From NCBI RefSeq assembly GCF_001976145.1, contig NZ_MOXD01000006.1, positions 285,775 to 349,774 on the forward strand: 64,000 nt of DNA, written 5' to 3'. Positions 53,554 through 62,796 of the stretch are shown in pieces; within the stretch, counting starts at the first letter, position 1; every line of letters starts with the position of its first letter. Under the pieces are notes generated by a model. That model made no database searches. It had not been told where the DNA came from and saw nothing but the letters and a program-made list of their open reading frames with translations. The stretch comes from Serratia oryzae. GTDB taxonomy: Bacteria; Pseudomonadota; Gammaproteobacteria; Enterobacterales; Enterobacteriaceae. The translations under genes and the position numbers were made by a program.

Positions 53554-55707
53554 ATGAAACGCGAGGGAATTTTAAAACATATCCCATGGATCTTACTGGG
53601 AATACTGGGTGCTTCCTGCCTGGGCGTGGTGGCATTGCGCCGTGGTGAAAGCATCAGTGCGCTGTGGATCATCGTCGCCTCGGTAGCGGTCTACCTAGTG
53701 GCGTATCGTTACTACAGCCTTTACATCGCCACCAAGGTGATGCAGTTGGACGCCACCCGCGCCACACCGGCGGTGGTGAATAACGATGGCCTGAACTATG
53801 TGCCAACCAACAAGAACGTGCTGTTCGGCCACCACTTTGCGGCGATCGCCGGTGCTGGCCCTTTGGTTGGCCCGGTGCTGGCGGCACAGGTCGGCTACCT
53901 GCCCGGCACGCTGTGGCTGCTAGGCGGCGTGGTGCTGGCAGGGGCGGTACAGGACTTTATGGTGCTGTTTATCTCTTCACGCCGTAACGGTGCCTCTTTG
54001 GGCGAGATCATCAAAAAGGAAATGGGCCCAATCCCAGGCACCATCGCGCTGTTTGGCTGCTTCCTGATTATGATCATCATCCTGGCAGTATTGGCGCTGA
54101 TCGTGGTGAAAGCCCTGGCAGAAAGCCCGTGGGGCGTATTTACCGTCTGCTCCACCGTGCCGATTGCCCTGTTTATGGGCATCTATATGCGCTTCCTGCG
54201 CCCTGGCCGCGTGGGTGAAGTCTCGATCATTGGCATCGTGCTGCTGGTGGCCTCGATCTGGTTCGGCGGGGTGATCGCCCATGACCCTTACTGGGGCCCG
54301 GCGCTGACCTTTAAAGACACCACCATCACCTACACCCTGATCGGCTATGCCTTTATCTCCGCCCTGCTGCCGGTGTGGCTGATCCTGGCGCCGCGCGATT
54401 ACCTGGCGACCTTCCTGAAAATTGGCGTGATCGTCGGGCTGGCGATCGGTATCGTGATCCTCAACCCAGACCTGAAAATGCCGGCAGTGACGCAGTTTGT
54501 TGACGGCACTGGCCCAGTGTGGAAAGGCACCCTGTTCCCGTTCCTGTTTATTACCATTGCCTGCGGTGCCGTTTCCGGCTTCCACGCGCTGATCGCTTCC
54601 GGCACCACGCCTAAACTGCTGGCCAACGAAACCGATGCGCGTTTTATCGGTTACGGCGCCATGCTGATGGAATCCTTCGTGGCGATTATGGCGCTGGTGG
54701 CGGCTTCAATTATCGAGCCAGGCCTGTACTTTGCCATGAACACCCCACCGGCGGCGCTCGGCATCACCATGCCAGACCTGCACCGCCTGGGAACCGAAGA
54801 TGCGCCGATGATCATGGCCTCTTTGCGTGACGTAACCGCCCACGCGGCGGCCACCGTCAGTTCCTGGGGCTTTGTGATCAGCCCAGAACAGATCCTGCAA
54901 ACCGCAACGGACATCGGCGAACCTTCGGTGCTGAACCGTGCCGGTGGCGCACCGACCTTGGCGGTGGGTATCGCTCACGTGTTCCACCAGATCATCCCTG
55001 GCGCGAATATGGGCTTCTGGTACCACTTCGGCATTCTGTTTGAAGCGCTGTTTATCCTGACCGCGCTGGACGCGGGCACCCGTTCCGGCCGCTTTATGCT
55101 GCAGGATTTGTTGGGCAACTTTGTGCCGTTCCTGAAGAAAACCGATTCACTGGTAGCAGGCATGGTCGGCACCGCGGGCTGCGTTGGCCTGTGGGGTTAC
55201 CTGCTGTATCAGGGCGTGGTCGATCCGCTCGGCGGCGTGAAGAGCCTGTGGCCGCTGTTTGGTATCTCCAACCAGATGCTGGCTGCGGTGGCGCTGGTTC
55301 TGGCGACCGTTGTGCTGATTAAGATGAAGCGCGCCAAGTACATCTGGGTGACCGTGGTTCCGGCTATCTGGCTGCTGATCTGCACCACCTACGCACTCGG
55401 CCTGAAACTGTTCAGCGACAATCCGCAGTTGGAAGGTTTCCTGTTCCTGGCCAAGGAGTACAAGCGCAAAATCGCCGAGGGCGGTGCCGAACTGACCGCA
55501 CAACAGGTTGCCAACATGAACCATATCGTGGTGAACAACTACACCAACGCCGGTTTGAGCATCCTGTTCCTGCTGGTGGTCTACAGCATCATCTTCTTTG
55601 GCATCAAAACGGCCATGGCAGCGCACAAAAACCCGAAACGTACCGATCAGGAAACGCCATACGTGCCGGTTCCTGAGGGTGGCGTCAAAGTTTCGTCGCA
55701 CCACTGA
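53554..55707 (+). CDS. btsT: pyruvate/proton symporter BtsT (CstA family)
   Basis: Imports pyruvate across the inner membrane. The 717-residue protein has about 18 hydrophobic segments and is collinear with E. coli BtsT (YjiY, 716), with DGLNYVPTNKNVLFGHHFAA, AGAGPLVGPVLAAQVGYLPG, and the end PYVPVPEGGVKVSSHH. CstA is the paralogous alternative, but the N- and C-termini fit BtsT. The ATG has AAGGA upstream. E. coli btsT is under the BtsSR system; I found no obvious operator here. yjiX and yjiA follow. Confidence 0.95.
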   Translation: MKREGILKHIPWILLGILGASCLGVVALRRGESISALWIIVASVAVYLVAYRYYSLYIATKVMQLDATRATPAVVNNDGLNYVPTNKNVLFGHHFAAIAGAGPLVGPVLAAQVGYLPGTLWLLGGVVLAGAVQDFMVLFISSRRNGASLGEIIKKEMGPIPGTIALFGCFLIMIIILAVLALIVVKALAESPWGVFTVCSTVPIALFMGIYMRFLRPGRVGEVSIIGIVLLVASIWFGGVIAHDPYWGPALTFKDTTITYTLIGYAFISALLPVWLILAPRDYLATFLKIGVIVGLAIGIVILNPDLKMPAVTQFVDGTGPVWKGTLFPFLFITIACGAVSGFHALIASGTTPKLLANETDARFIGYGAMLMESFVAIMALVAASIIEPGLYFAMNTPPAALGITMPDLHRLGTEDAPMIMASLRDVTAHAAATVSSWGFVISPEQILQTATDIGEPSVLNRAGGAPTLAVGIAHVFHQIIPGANMGFWYHFGILFEALFILTALDAGTRSGRFMLQDLLGNFVPFLKKTDSLVAGMVGTAGCVGLWGYLLYQGVVDPLGGVKSLWPLFGISNQMLAAVALVLATVVLIKMKRAKYIWVTVVPAIWLLICTTYALGLKLFSDNPQLEGFLFLAKEYKRKIAEGGAELTAQQVANMNHIVVNNYTNAGLSILFLLVVYSIIFFGIKTAMAAHKNPKRTDQETPYVPVPEGGVKVSSHH

Positions 55708-55721
55708 TGGTGATTTGATGG

Positions 55722-55752
55722 ATACCCTGCATAATGATGCAGGGTATTTTTC
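55722..55752 (+). terminator. terminator/attenuator hairpin between btsT and yjiX
   Basis: An 11-bp perfect stem ATACCCTGCAT / ATGCAGGGTAT with a 4-nt loop, followed by TTTTCTTT. It starts 15 bp after the btsT stop and ends just before the yjiX ribosome site, so it should reduce read-through into yjiX-yjiA. Confidence 0.9.
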
Positions 55753-55766
55753 TTTGGAGAAAACGA

Positions 55767-55970
55767 ATGTTCGGCAACCTCGGTCAGGCAGGGAAATATT
55801 TAGGGCAGGCCGCACGTATGCTCGTCGGCGTACCTGACTACGATACCTATGTGCAACATATGAAAGATAACCACCCGGATAAACCGGTGATGACCTATAA
55901 AGAATTTTTCCGTGAACGCCAGGAAGCCCGCTATGGTGGTGATGGCAAAGGTGGCATGCGCTGCTGTTAG
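55767..55970 (+). CDS. yjiX: YbdD/YjiX family small protein
   Basis: A 67-residue protein with [20 protein letters not shown] and the end GGMRCC, the signature of the YbdD/YjiX family whose genes always follow cstA-type transporters. The ATG at 55767 has GGAG upstream. It may help transporter function or assembly, which is inferred from co-occurrence. yjiA starts 19 bp later. Confidence 0.93.
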   Translation: MFGNLGQAGKYLGQAARMLVGVPDYDTYVQHMKDNHPDKPVMTYKEFFRERQEARYGGDGKGGMRCC

Positions 55971-55989
55971 TGAAATATAAGGACAAAAG

Positions 55990-56967
55990 ATGAAACCTAT
56001 CGCCGTCACCATTCTGACAGGTTTTTTGGGGGCAGGTAAAACCACCCTGCTGCGCCATATTCTGAATGCAAACCACGGCTACAAGATTGCCGTCATTGAA
56101 AATGAATTCGGCGACGTGCCGATCGATAACGCGCTGATCGGCGATCGCGCCAGCCGCATCACCACCCTCAGCAACGGCTGCATCTGTTGCAGCAAATCTA
56201 ACGAACTGGCGGATGCGCTGCTGGATTTGCTGGATGCGCTTGACCAGGGCCAACTGGAATTTGACCGGCTGATCATCGAATGCACCGGCATGGCCGATCC
56301 AGGCCCGATCACCCAAACCTTTTTCTCGCACGACGTTATCTGCGAACGTTTTCTGCTGGACGGCATTATCACGCTGGTGGATGCGGTGCATGCCGATCAG
56401 CAACTAAGCCAGTTCACCCTTGCGCAGGCGCAGGTGGGCTATGCCGACCGTATCCTGCTGAGCAAAACCGATGTCGCGGCAGATAATGATGCCTTGATTC
56501 AGCGTTTGCAGTTAATGAACGCACGTGCACCGATTTATCACGTCGTCCATGGCGATATCGATCTGGCGGTCTTGTTCGACATTGAAGGCTTCGTCCTTAA
56601 CGATCGCCTGAACGTGAGCACTCCCGCCCCGCTGTTTCGCCGCATCCCGCAGCCACAGAATAATATCCAATCGATTGTGGTGTACCACGATCAACCGTTG
56701 GAACTGATGCAGATCTCTGCGGTGATGGAAGGCTTGCTGCTGAAGTTCGCCGATAACCTGCTGCGCTATAAAGGCATTTTGTCGATTAAAGATGAATCAC
56801 GCCGCCTGTTGTTCCAAGGTGTGCAACGCCTGTATAACGCCGATTGGGATCGCGAGTGGTTGCCAGATGAAGTGCGCCAAAGCACGCTGGTGTTCATCGG
56901 CATAGACTTACCCGAAGAGGAAATTCGCGGGGCCTTTGCGGCGTTAGAAGGAGAATTGATCAATTAA
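55990..56967 (+). CDS. yjiA: COG0523 GTPase YjiA
   Basis: A G3E-family P-loop GTPase that binds metals. The 325-residue protein has Walker A GFLGAGKTT (11-19), the metal-binding CxCC at C64-C67 in NGCICCSKS, and the guanine-specificity SKTD near 160. A C-terminal CobW domain follows. E. coli YjiA is 318 residues and binds Zn, Co and Ni in vitro; the client protein is unknown. Last gene after btsT-yjiX. Confidence 0.93.
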   Translation: MKPIAVTILTGFLGAGKTTLLRHILNANHGYKIAVIENEFGDVPIDNALIGDRASRITTLSNGCICCSKSNELADALLDLLDALDQGQLEFDRLIIECTGMADPGPITQTFFSHDVICERFLLDGIITLVDAVHADQQLSQFTLAQAQVGYADRILLSKTDVAADNDALIQRLQLMNARAPIYHVVHGDIDLAVLFDIEGFVLNDRLNVSTPAPLFRRIPQPQNNIQSIVVYHDQPLELMQISAVMEGLLLKFADNLLRYKGILSIKDESRRLLFQGVQRLYNADWDREWLPDEVRQSTLVFIGIDLPEEEIRGAFAALEGELIN

Positions 56968-57102
56968 GGCATCTTTCATCATCGGCCACCTTCAGATTAA
57001 ATCACTCACTGCTATACTTTTTGACATATTCCCCAAGTCTTAACGGGGCGTGGGCGCACGGACGCTGTATGGTTTTCCGCTTAAATAATGCGAAGGTGCC
57101 TT

Positions 57103-58026
57103 ATGCCATATTTACCCAAAATAAATCATCTTAAAGCCTTCGAGGCGATTATTTTGCACGGCAGTATTCGGGCGGCAGCAAAAGCCTTAAACCAGACGCA
57201 GCCTGGTATCACGCGCACTCTGCGAGAGTTGGAGACAACGCTCGACGCCACATTAATGGTCAGAGGAACCCGGGGGATAGTCCTGACCGACGCAGGCAGA
57301 GTGTTCGAAGCGCGGATGAAATTGGTGCTGTATGAGTTAGAACGCGCCGTAGACGAAATAAAGCAAATCAACCAGTCACAGCATGGAACCGTTTCATTCG
57401 GCTGCTCCCACCTCAAAACGCTCAGGATTATTCCCAGTGTTATGCAGCGTATTAATAAAACCTACCCCAAGGCCCAGATTTCTCTTTACGAAGGACAGCA
57501 GTCTGAACTCTTGCCATCGCTGCGCGTCGGTAGACTGGATTTTTTTATCGGCATTATCTCTGAAGAGATATCCGTGGGAGAGTTCGTTGAAGAACCCCTG
57601 ATGACTTGCCCATTTGGCGTCGTCGCCAGGAAAGGCCACCCTTTGGCGAACTGCACTTCCCTCGCCGAATTACGCAATGCCAAGTGGTATCTACCCGTAG
57701 CAGACGCCGGGTATTACAGCCATCTTGAAGCGCTCCTCTTTCCCACAGGCAAAGGGCCGGAGAACGTGGTATTCAAAGGGGATTCCTTTGCGGTCGGTGA
57801 ACGCCTGGTGCTGGAGGCGGACTATCTCGTCATTGCTCCGCTGGCAATGCTCGACATTGACTTTATGAGCAAGCTGTTTTGTTCCATACCCGTGAAAGAA
57901 AAATTCCCCGATGGGCAATACAGCCTGCTCTATCGTCAGGATGCTTCTTTGACACCGCTAGCCAAGCATTTGATCAACGAGCTCCGTATAGAGTGCAGCA
58001 AACAGGTGGTTCAGAAAAGAAGCTGA
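57103..58026 (+). CDS. LysR-family regulator, TdcA-like, paralog 1
   Basis: A 307-residue LysR-type regulator resembling TdcA, with helix-turn-helix GSIRAAAKALNQTQPGITRT, VRGTRGIVLTDAGRVFEAR, and effector domain marks LPSLRVGRLDFFIGI and DAGYYSHLEALL. The ATG at 57103 has AAGG upstream and aligns with the paralog at 59474. It is transcribed toward a LuxR-type gene and a second LysR paralog; no enzyme operon is adjacent, so its targets are not evident. Confidence 0.85.
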   Translation: MPYLPKINHLKAFEAIILHGSIRAAAKALNQTQPGITRTLRELETTLDATLMVRGTRGIVLTDAGRVFEARMKLVLYELERAVDEIKQINQSQHGTVSFGCSHLKTLRIIPSVMQRINKTYPKAQISLYEGQQSELLPSLRVGRLDFFIGIISEEISVGEFVEEPLMTCPFGVVARKGHPLANCTSLAELRNAKWYLPVADAGYYSHLEALLFPTGKGPENVVFKGDSFAVGERLVLEADYLVIAPLAMLDIDFMSKLFCSIPVKEKFPDGQYSLLYRQDASLTPLAKHLINELRIECSKQVVQKRS

Positions 58027-58686
58027 CCGGTTCTGAACAACGCTATCTGGAGCCAGGTTCCGTGAAGATGACGGTGATAAGGCACTGACCCCGGCTCTGG
58101 TTAAGCCTTAACCCACCTAACCAGCTATATGATTGATGTAAAATACTTTTTATTTATTAAGCACCAAAATAGTGACCACTTGAGTCAGAGGATAATATAG
58201 GGTTGCAGTATCGCGCCTGTACTATAATCTTATGGAATATAACAGGTTATAGCACTAAGCCACGCCGCAGCCAGATTAAGCAGCGTCAAGAAATACCCCT
58301 TCCAGGTTATATTTCCAAAACATGCATTTTAAAGTAGCGTTTTTCCACTAATTTTAGTGATTTAATATAATTTCCCATAAGTTTAATTTAGAATATTTTT
58401 TTATCATTCATTTTAACAAAGAAACCCACCAGTGAATGCATTTTTGGCATCACACGAAACAAAATATCATCTTCCCACTACCCGAGATAAATCCTATAGT
58501 GCCCACGTATTACAGAGGGGGAGCTGAATTCTCATAAATACAGTAAATTCTAGCATGACTTCAAAGATAGAATTATCATCATACTTGTAAGTTTTGCTTA
58601 AACACCTTTTAAAGATACGGTGTATTACAGGTAAAACTCCCTTCCTCCACAATTAAATACCCTCGTGGACTTAAAGGAATGTTTAC
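58027..58686 (+). promoter_or_regulatory. 660-bp AT-rich upstream region of luxR paralog B with conserved block
   Basis: No gene seen. AAACAAAATATCATCT (58457-58472) and TATAGTGC (58495-58502) are separated by 22 bp, exactly as upstream of the gene at 48295. The rest is AT-rich with poly-T and poly-A tracts that could bind H-NS (inference). The leader to the ATG would be about 180 nt. Confidence 0.55.
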
Positions 58687-59295
58687 ATGGAAAGTGTAAA
58701 AATATTACTGCAATGCCCTTGCGAATTTACTCGTATCGGGATGATTAGCCTATTGAATACCCATGATTCTGATGCGAAAGCTAACAGGGTCGTCAGCGTC
58801 AGTAGCCTTGAGCAAGCTGAAGATGTGCTCGTCATGAATGATAAATTGGATATTATTATTCTGACCTTAAATAGCCTGTATTACAATGCCGTTGAACTAT
58901 TGGATGTATTAAGTCGGCGTATTCCAATACACCATCCCGGTAGCAAAATCATCATTCTTACAGATAAGAAATGCATTGAGGCATTAAAACGCCATCTGAA
59001 AGGAATTGAGAATTTCGGTACCATTCTGGAAATTTGCGTTCCTATTGAGAAAATACAAAGTGAGCTATTAAAAATGGACTCACTTGACAAGTCATTAACC
59101 AACTCAGCTATCAAGGCAAACTGTGTGCTCTCTTCGCGTGAGTTAACCATATTAAAAAAATTATTACATGGTAAAAGCATTTCACAAGTCGCAAAAGAGC
59201 TCGCATTGAATTACAAAACCATCAGCCACTACAAACGTTCGGCGATGAGTAAGTTGGGGATACGGACGCTTCACCCACTGTTTATCCCATTTTGA
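58687..59295 (+). CDS. LuxR/RcsB-type transcriptional regulator, paralog B
   Basis: A 202-residue protein paralogous to the regulator at 48295, sharing KILLQCPCEFTRIGMISLLN at the start and a C-terminal helix-turn-helix (LSSRELTILKKLLHGKS, KTISHYKRSAMSKLGI). The N-terminal domain resembles a receiver without the phosphoacceptor pocket. It lacks the basic tail of paralog A. The gene is clearly AT-rich, hinting at transfer or H-NS silencing. Lies between two TdcA-like LysR genes. Function unknown. Confidence 0.8.
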   Translation: MESVKILLQCPCEFTRIGMISLLNTHDSDAKANRVVSVSSLEQAEDVLVMNDKLDIIILTLNSLYYNAVELLDVLSRRIPIHHPGSKIIILTDKKCIEALKRHLKGIENFGTILEICVPIEKIQSELLKMDSLDKSLTNSAIKANCVLSSRELTILKKLLHGKSISQVAKELALNYKTISHYKRSAMSKLGIRTLHPLFIPF

Positions 59296-59473
59296 GATAA
59301 AATCTGACTATCTGAACGCATGAAATAACCTATTCCGTTTTGTTTTTATGCAACTTATTTTACCTATTATGGATTTGCACGTCTCAGAAAAGAGATTAAG
59401 ACCTGTTAATTCAACTTTATTATTTAATTCACTCAGTTGCAGATGGAATATAATTTAAATGGATAGATTTCTC

Positions 59474-60382
59474 ATGACACGCTTACCGAAAATTCACCAG
59501 ATTAATATTTTTTTAAAGATAATCGAATACGGCAGTATTCGTGCAGCAGCCATTGAGCTCAAACAAACCCAACCCGGTGTCACCAGAGCGATAAAAGAGC
59601 TCGAGAAGACATTGGGTAGCCCGTTATTTATTCGCGGTAGCCGTGGCATTGTGCTCACAGAAATGGGGCGTATTTTCGAGAGCCGCGCACAGCTCATCAT
59701 GAAAGAGTTAGAACGAGCCGTGAACGAACTTGAAATTATTAATGGAGCCTCTCAAGGTGCTGTAACCTTGGGTTGTTCATCTTTGTTGCCTTTCACGATT
59801 ATGTCATCCTCCATACAGAGGTTTCAGCAGCGTTATCCCAATGTAAAAGTCAACATCAACGAAGGACAGGTGTCTGAGTTGCTTCCAGCCTTGCGCGAAG
59901 GTGAATTAGATTTCATTATCGATGCTATCGCCCCGGATACCACGCTCAGTGATATCACAATAGAGCCGTTCTTTAAGACCTCTGCTCATATTTTAATCAA
60001 CAAGCAGCATCCATTAGCAAGTTCCACCTCACTGGATGACCTGAAATATGCCAATTGGTGTCTACCATCATCAAAAATTGGCTATTACGACAAATTGAAT
60101 TCGAAACTTTTCTTTGAAAATGACGAAAGGCCAACCGCGGTGGTGCGTTCCAATACCATGCTTATGGCATTGCAGATGGTATTAAATGAGGACTATCTTA
60201 CGGTAGGGGCAAAAGAGATGCTCAAAGTCCCTTATTTTAATAAAGACTTACATCCTGTATCCATAAAAGAGTCATTACCAGACATTGACTATAGCTTTAT
60301 TTACTCTCAGCGTTTCCCCCTGACACAGATCGCAAGAAAATTTATCAATAAGTTAAGGTATGAATATGATGACTATCAATAG
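59474..60382 (+). CDS. LysR-family regulator, TdcA-like, paralog 2
   Basis: A 302-residue LysR-type protein closely resembling the one at 57103: shared GSIRAAA, QTQPG, RGSRGIVLTEMGRIFESR, and ELLPALREGELDFII. The ATG at 59474 is chosen by alignment with the paralog and GGATAG upstream; an ATG at 59459 has no ribosome site. AT-rich. It may respond to a related ligand; no metabolic genes follow. Confidence 0.83.
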   Translation: MTRLPKIHQINIFLKIIEYGSIRAAAIELKQTQPGVTRAIKELEKTLGSPLFIRGSRGIVLTEMGRIFESRAQLIMKELERAVNELEIINGASQGAVTLGCSSLLPFTIMSSSIQRFQQRYPNVKVNINEGQVSELLPALREGELDFIIDAIAPDTTLSDITIEPFFKTSAHILINKQHPLASSTSLDDLKYANWCLPSSKIGYYDKLNSKLFFENDERPTAVVRSNTMLMALQMVLNEDYLTVGAKEMLKVPYFNKDLHPVSIKESLPDIDYSFIYSQRFPLTQIARKFINKLRYEYDDYQ

Positions 60383-60700
60383 TAATAAGCATTTGGTTAT
60401 ACGGGATATTTTACGTTCTCAAAAAGATGATGGGGATACCAGTAAACTTATTCACTCGCCCAGACACACTCTGCAATCTGTCGCTTAACCTCGCACAATA
60501 ATATTCCAATTAATCATATGATTAACGTAATATTTACTGTTTAGCATTAAAATCAAGCTGATTTGAGCCATACCTATTATCGATTACCTACGCCACGCAC
60601 ATGGCGAAGATAGCGGTTCAGCGCTAACTGGTGGGTTTCATGTTGCTGCAATACCAAGCGCTGAATTGGCACGTCATGACCATTTAGTGTGATGACCATT
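60383..60700. other. gap with a small opposite-strand frame
   Basis: No recognised gene. On the minus strand, 60577-60699 encodes a clean 40-codon frame starting MVITLNGHDVPIQRLVLQQH. It has codon use like real genes but no ribosome site and no family I recognise; it may be a remnant. The rest is AT-rich. Confidence 0.3.
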
Positions 60701-60919
60701 TATCTTGAATCCAATCAGGCGGCGTTGAGTCTCGTGAAAACATCGTTTATTGCTTATAACGCCGCGTTGAAGTCTTATCACAATGGTGTCGGCACCATAA
60801 CGGCTGCCAATAGGTTGTTAAATCCGTAACAAATGAGTGCGGATGCACATGCCGCTGCTTCGGTCGCTGTGGCCAGCCTAGCTTTCATAATGGGTAAACA
60901 GGCTCAATTCAGCCTGTGA
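60701..60919 (+). pseudogene. C-terminal remnant of a TolC-type outer-membrane efflux protein
   Basis: The frame from 60701 reads AALSLVKTSFIAYNAALKSY, HNGVGTITAANRLLNP, then an in-frame TAA at 60827, then QMSADAHAAASVAVASLAF to a TGA at 60919. The pattern A-L-x-S-Y-x-N-G-V-G-T-I-T followed by an alanine-rich helix is the last repeat of TolC/OprM-type channel proteins. Everything upstream is lost. The call rests on pattern recognition alone. Confidence 0.5.
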
Positions 60920-60934
60920 AAGAATGAACCTACA

Positions 60935-61001
60935 CCCAACACACTTCGAGTTGCCTCTCGGGGACAACGCGTTGCCAACAGGCAACTCGAAGTGTGTTGG
61001 G
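60935..61001. repeat. 22-bp perfect inverted repeat
   Basis: Arms at 60935-60956 and 60980-61001 (start CCCAACACACTTCGAGTTGC) are perfectly complementary around a 23-nt loop containing ACGCGT. The core ACTTCGAGTTGC resembles the end of repeat copy 1 at 1691. It lies downstream of the DUF1343 gene end and the TolC-type remnant and may act as a terminator. Confidence 0.75.
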
Positions 61002-61067
61002 GATAAAGGGGCTAAAACTGCCCCTATAAGGCTTGGCAAACATGACAAACTGAAAGCCAACCTAAAA

Positions 61068-62447
61068 TCAAACTCCATCTTTGTAGAGAATATATTTCTG
61101 GCGCATAGCCTTATAAGCCTGCAAATCAGTTTCCCAGACAGCCTCTATTTGCCGGATAGTTTCCTCTTCCGTGAGGTTATTCTCACTGGCGGCTTTTAAG
61201 GCCTCCAGAAATGATTTGCTCCCCACCAGTTTTGCCAACCATGCCGGGCGTATCACATAATAACGATCCGCATTTTGTAGATATTGACTTTCTTGATCAT
61301 AGCCCACATAGGTTTTGTAACCATATTTCTCCATATTGAACCACCACTGCACAAATGGCTGAATTGAAGGCTTCCTCTGCTGGGGTGAAACGCCTGTTAC
61401 CTCTTGCCGATAGCTCTGGCCCCAAACATATTGCCCACCCTGTGGCCAACCTAATGCCGTTAGTCCCGAATCAATTTGGTATTCAGTATTGATATAAAAT
61501 TGGTTATCCGGATACCCCGTTTGCTCATGTGGATAGTCAGAACCGCGCCCCATATTCACACTGGTGGCTTCGAACAGCGCTAATGAAGGATACATACGGA
61601 TAGCCATATCAGTTCTTAAATTAGGCGATGGGGGTTTAGGTAATGAATAAGGGGTGGCATGGGTATAATTCTTCATGGCAATGACATGTAACTGGCTGGC
61701 AGGAAGACGATATTCCGGCAGCCCAAACAAGTCCCAACGGTTATCTGCATTGTCGACACCTTTCAACCATCCTTGGCCGACGATCATCCGAGCGAATTCA
61801 CCGGAAGTTAAACCATGAGCCATAGGAACCGGGGCAATACCGATATTAGAGACATTATCCTGCTCCAGTAACGGGCCATAAATAGAATCCCCATTTGGAT
61901 TGGGGCGATCAAACACCATAAACTCTTTGCCATAAGCTTGAATGCTTTCCATCATCCACTGCATTGAGATGGTATAGGTGAAGAACCGAACACCGACATC
62001 CTGCAGATCAAAAATAACCACATCGACGTTGGCTAATTTCTCTTCGGAAGGGTGCGCTAGCCGTTTACCATTTGCATCACTGCCATACAGCGACCAGACC
62101 TGCAAGCCTGTTGCGGGATCGATATAATCTTTATCGCCAAATCCAGCCTCTTCATTACCTCGTAATCCATGTTCGACCGAGAAAAGCGTGGTAACAGTAA
62201 AATTATATTTAGTCTGTAATGCTATTAATTTCTCAATCGCATGCTGTCCAGATGAATCAATAGAGCTTTGATTAACCATGAGTGCCACTCGTTTACCCGA
62301 TAACAACGGGCCATAAACCTCGGGCTGATCAATACCCAAAACTATTGCATTATTTTCCGGCGGGGTGGATAGCGTTTGTGAGTCATTACATCCGTTGAGT
62401 AAAAAAAGAGACATAAGTAAGGTCAATAATATCTTTTTCATAAGCAT
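61068..62447 (-). CDS. DUF1343 (NamZ-like) lipoprotein
   Basis: A 459-residue secreted protein with a lipoprotein signal ending LFLLNGC (cysteine near residue 20), so probably outer-membrane anchored. DUF1343 marks: GKRVALMVNQSSID, LFSVEHGLRG, IFDLQDVGVRFFTYTISM, FDRPNPNG, and MAHGLTSGEFARMI. Bacillus NamZ of this family is an exo-N-acetylmuramidase (GH171), so cell-wall fragment recycling is possible. Starts at ATG 62447 or 62441. AT-rich for the region. Confidence 0.82.
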   Translation of the reverse strand: MLMKKILLTLLMSLFLLNGCNDSQTLSTPPENNAIVLGIDQPEVYGPLLSGKRVALMVNQSSIDSSGQHAIEKLIALQTKYNFTVTTLFSVEHGLRGNEEAGFGDKDYIDPATGLQVWSLYGSDANGKRLAHPSEEKLANVDVVIFDLQDVGVRFFTYTISMQWMMESIQAYGKEFMVFDRPNPNGDSIYGPLLEQDNVSNIGIAPVPMAHGLTSGEFARMIVGQGWLKGVDNADNRWDLFGLPEYRLPASQLHVIAMKNYTHATPYSLPKPPSPNLRTDMAIRMYPSLALFEATSVNMGRGSDYPHEQTGYPDNQFYINTEYQIDSGLTALGWPQGGQYVWGQSYRQEVTGVSPQQRKPSIQPFVQWWFNMEKYGYKTYVGYDQESQYLQNADRYYVIRPAWLAKLVGSKSFLEALKAASENNLTEEETIRQIEAVWETDLQAYKAMRQKYILYKDGV

Positions 62448-62796
62448 AAACCAGTAATCCTATTTGCATAGCGGATATGTTACCGCCCCCAAAAATGATG
62501 TTCAGACTAAGAGATTACGCCCTGATGAATATATATACAAGAAAGCTCAGACTCAGTTTCTCAACGCCTGTACGCTATCGTTAATGTAGCTGCCACTAAT
62601 CGTTTTACTCGCCTCCAACAACGCCAAATTCTGCCAAGATAAAGGCTTGCCCCTCCTAAATCATCTGGACCCTAATGGGCATGAAGCAGCTCAGATAGAA
62701 CTATCATCGCGTCTTGAGTGGCGTTAACTGAGTTGCTTCCTTTGAGCATTGCCCGTTGATAAAGTAACCGAGCAGCGGGTAACGGAGGAAAAAGGC
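62448..62796. other. 349-bp gap before the winged-helix-like gene
   Basis: I see no gene or known element. The right end has the ribosome site GGAGG of the following gene. No clear promoter hexamers were assigned. Confidence 0.4.
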
